Assembly: GCA_033809415.1 (NCBI GenBank)
Contig: JAPXLT010000127.1
Span: 1-12,456 of the forward strand
Reading direction: 5' to 3'
From: JAQVUB01 sp033809415
GTDB taxonomy: Bacteria; Verrucomicrobiota; Lentisphaeria; Oligosphaerales; Oligosphaeraceae
DNA: 12,456 bases
Every line of letters starts with the position of its first letter. Position 1 is the stretch's first letter. The notes under the pieces are model-generated. The model searched no databases. It saw nothing but the letters and a program-made list of their open reading frames with translations, and had not been told where the DNA came from. A program made the translations under genes and the position numbers. Below are positions 12,386-12,456 of the stretch, in pieces.

Positions 12386-12456
12386 AGCGCCCCCCGTACC
12401 CGTTCCCAACGCACTTCGCACCACGCACTACGCACCCCATTCCCTTGAACCCTGTA

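Larger units (their letters stand above)
12142..12456. other. Non-coding region upstream of the BNR gene
   Basis: No gene is supported. It carries the BNR ribosome binding site (12148-12155), a 9-bp array (12229-12309), the second REP-like repeat (12352-12385) and a terminal stretch of degenerate CGCAC/ACGCAC repeats (about 12409-12436). Open frames here encode only Gly-Val-Asp or His-Arg-Pro repeats and are artefacts of the array. Confidence 0.8.

Noticed and set aside
12155..12424. Open frames encoding His-Arg-Pro or Gly-Val-Asp repeats
   Set aside because: A 9-bp array is open in several frames by construction; no start context supports translation.

Overview
The window reads as a chromosomal segment of an anaerobic bacterium, most likely from the PVC superphylum (Lentisphaerota/Victivallis-like is my best guess). 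This is inferred from a complete Rnf operon next to a GH42-like glycosidase, a BNR/sialidase-like protein, an SGNH esterase and many dispersed intergenic short repeats. Nothing in the window fixes the taxon, and there is no rRNA or tRNA.

Layout. (1) 1-363: non-coding; a 9-bp-period array, the first copy of a ~160-bp dispersed repeat (family A) and a CACGAA-type repeat (family C). (2) 364-5692, + strand: rnfA, rnfB, rnfC, a 232-bp gap holding a large inverted repeat, then rnfD, rnfG, rnfE. This is the complete six-subunit, ion-pumping ferredoxin:NAD+ oxidoreductase in the order A-B-C-D-G-E. (3) 5746-8201, + strand: an SGNH/GDSL hydrolase, an unrecognised 270-aa protein and an amidohydrolase-2 family TIM-barrel protein. 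A CACGAA hairpin precedes the first and a 9-unit 7-bp tandem array precedes the third. (4) 8202-8810: non-coding; CACGAA repeats, a 34-bp palindromic REP-like repeat, a second, inverted copy of repeat A and an 11-bp tandem repeat. (5) 8811-12141, - strand: a GH42-like glycosidase and, upstream of it in transcription, a BNR (sialidase-superfamily) protein. A spacer of about 350 bp separates them and carries GTGGAC-type repeats and LacI-operator-like palindromes. (6) 12142-12456: non-coding; a near-perfect 9-bp array and an inverted copy of the 34-bp REP-like repeat.

How the genes work together. Rnf couples electron transfer between reduced ferredoxin and NAD+ to Na+ or H+ translocation. It is the energy-conserving core here, and all cofactor motifs I looked for are intact. 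The remaining genes look catabolic (ester, amide/decarboxylase-type and glycosidic chemistry). None has an obvious signal peptide, so they probably act in the cytoplasm on imported material. No functional link between them and Rnf is visible beyond adjacency.

The most distinctive aspect is the repeat architecture. The rnf-plus-three-gene block is bracketed by inverted copies of repeat A, and the two-gene glycan block is bracketed by inverted copies of the REP-like repeat. Repeat C sits at several gene-block junctions, including inside the rnf operon. Three separate arrays have a 9-bp period and a related GGAC core. I did not find a convincing new defence, mobile or biosynthetic system.
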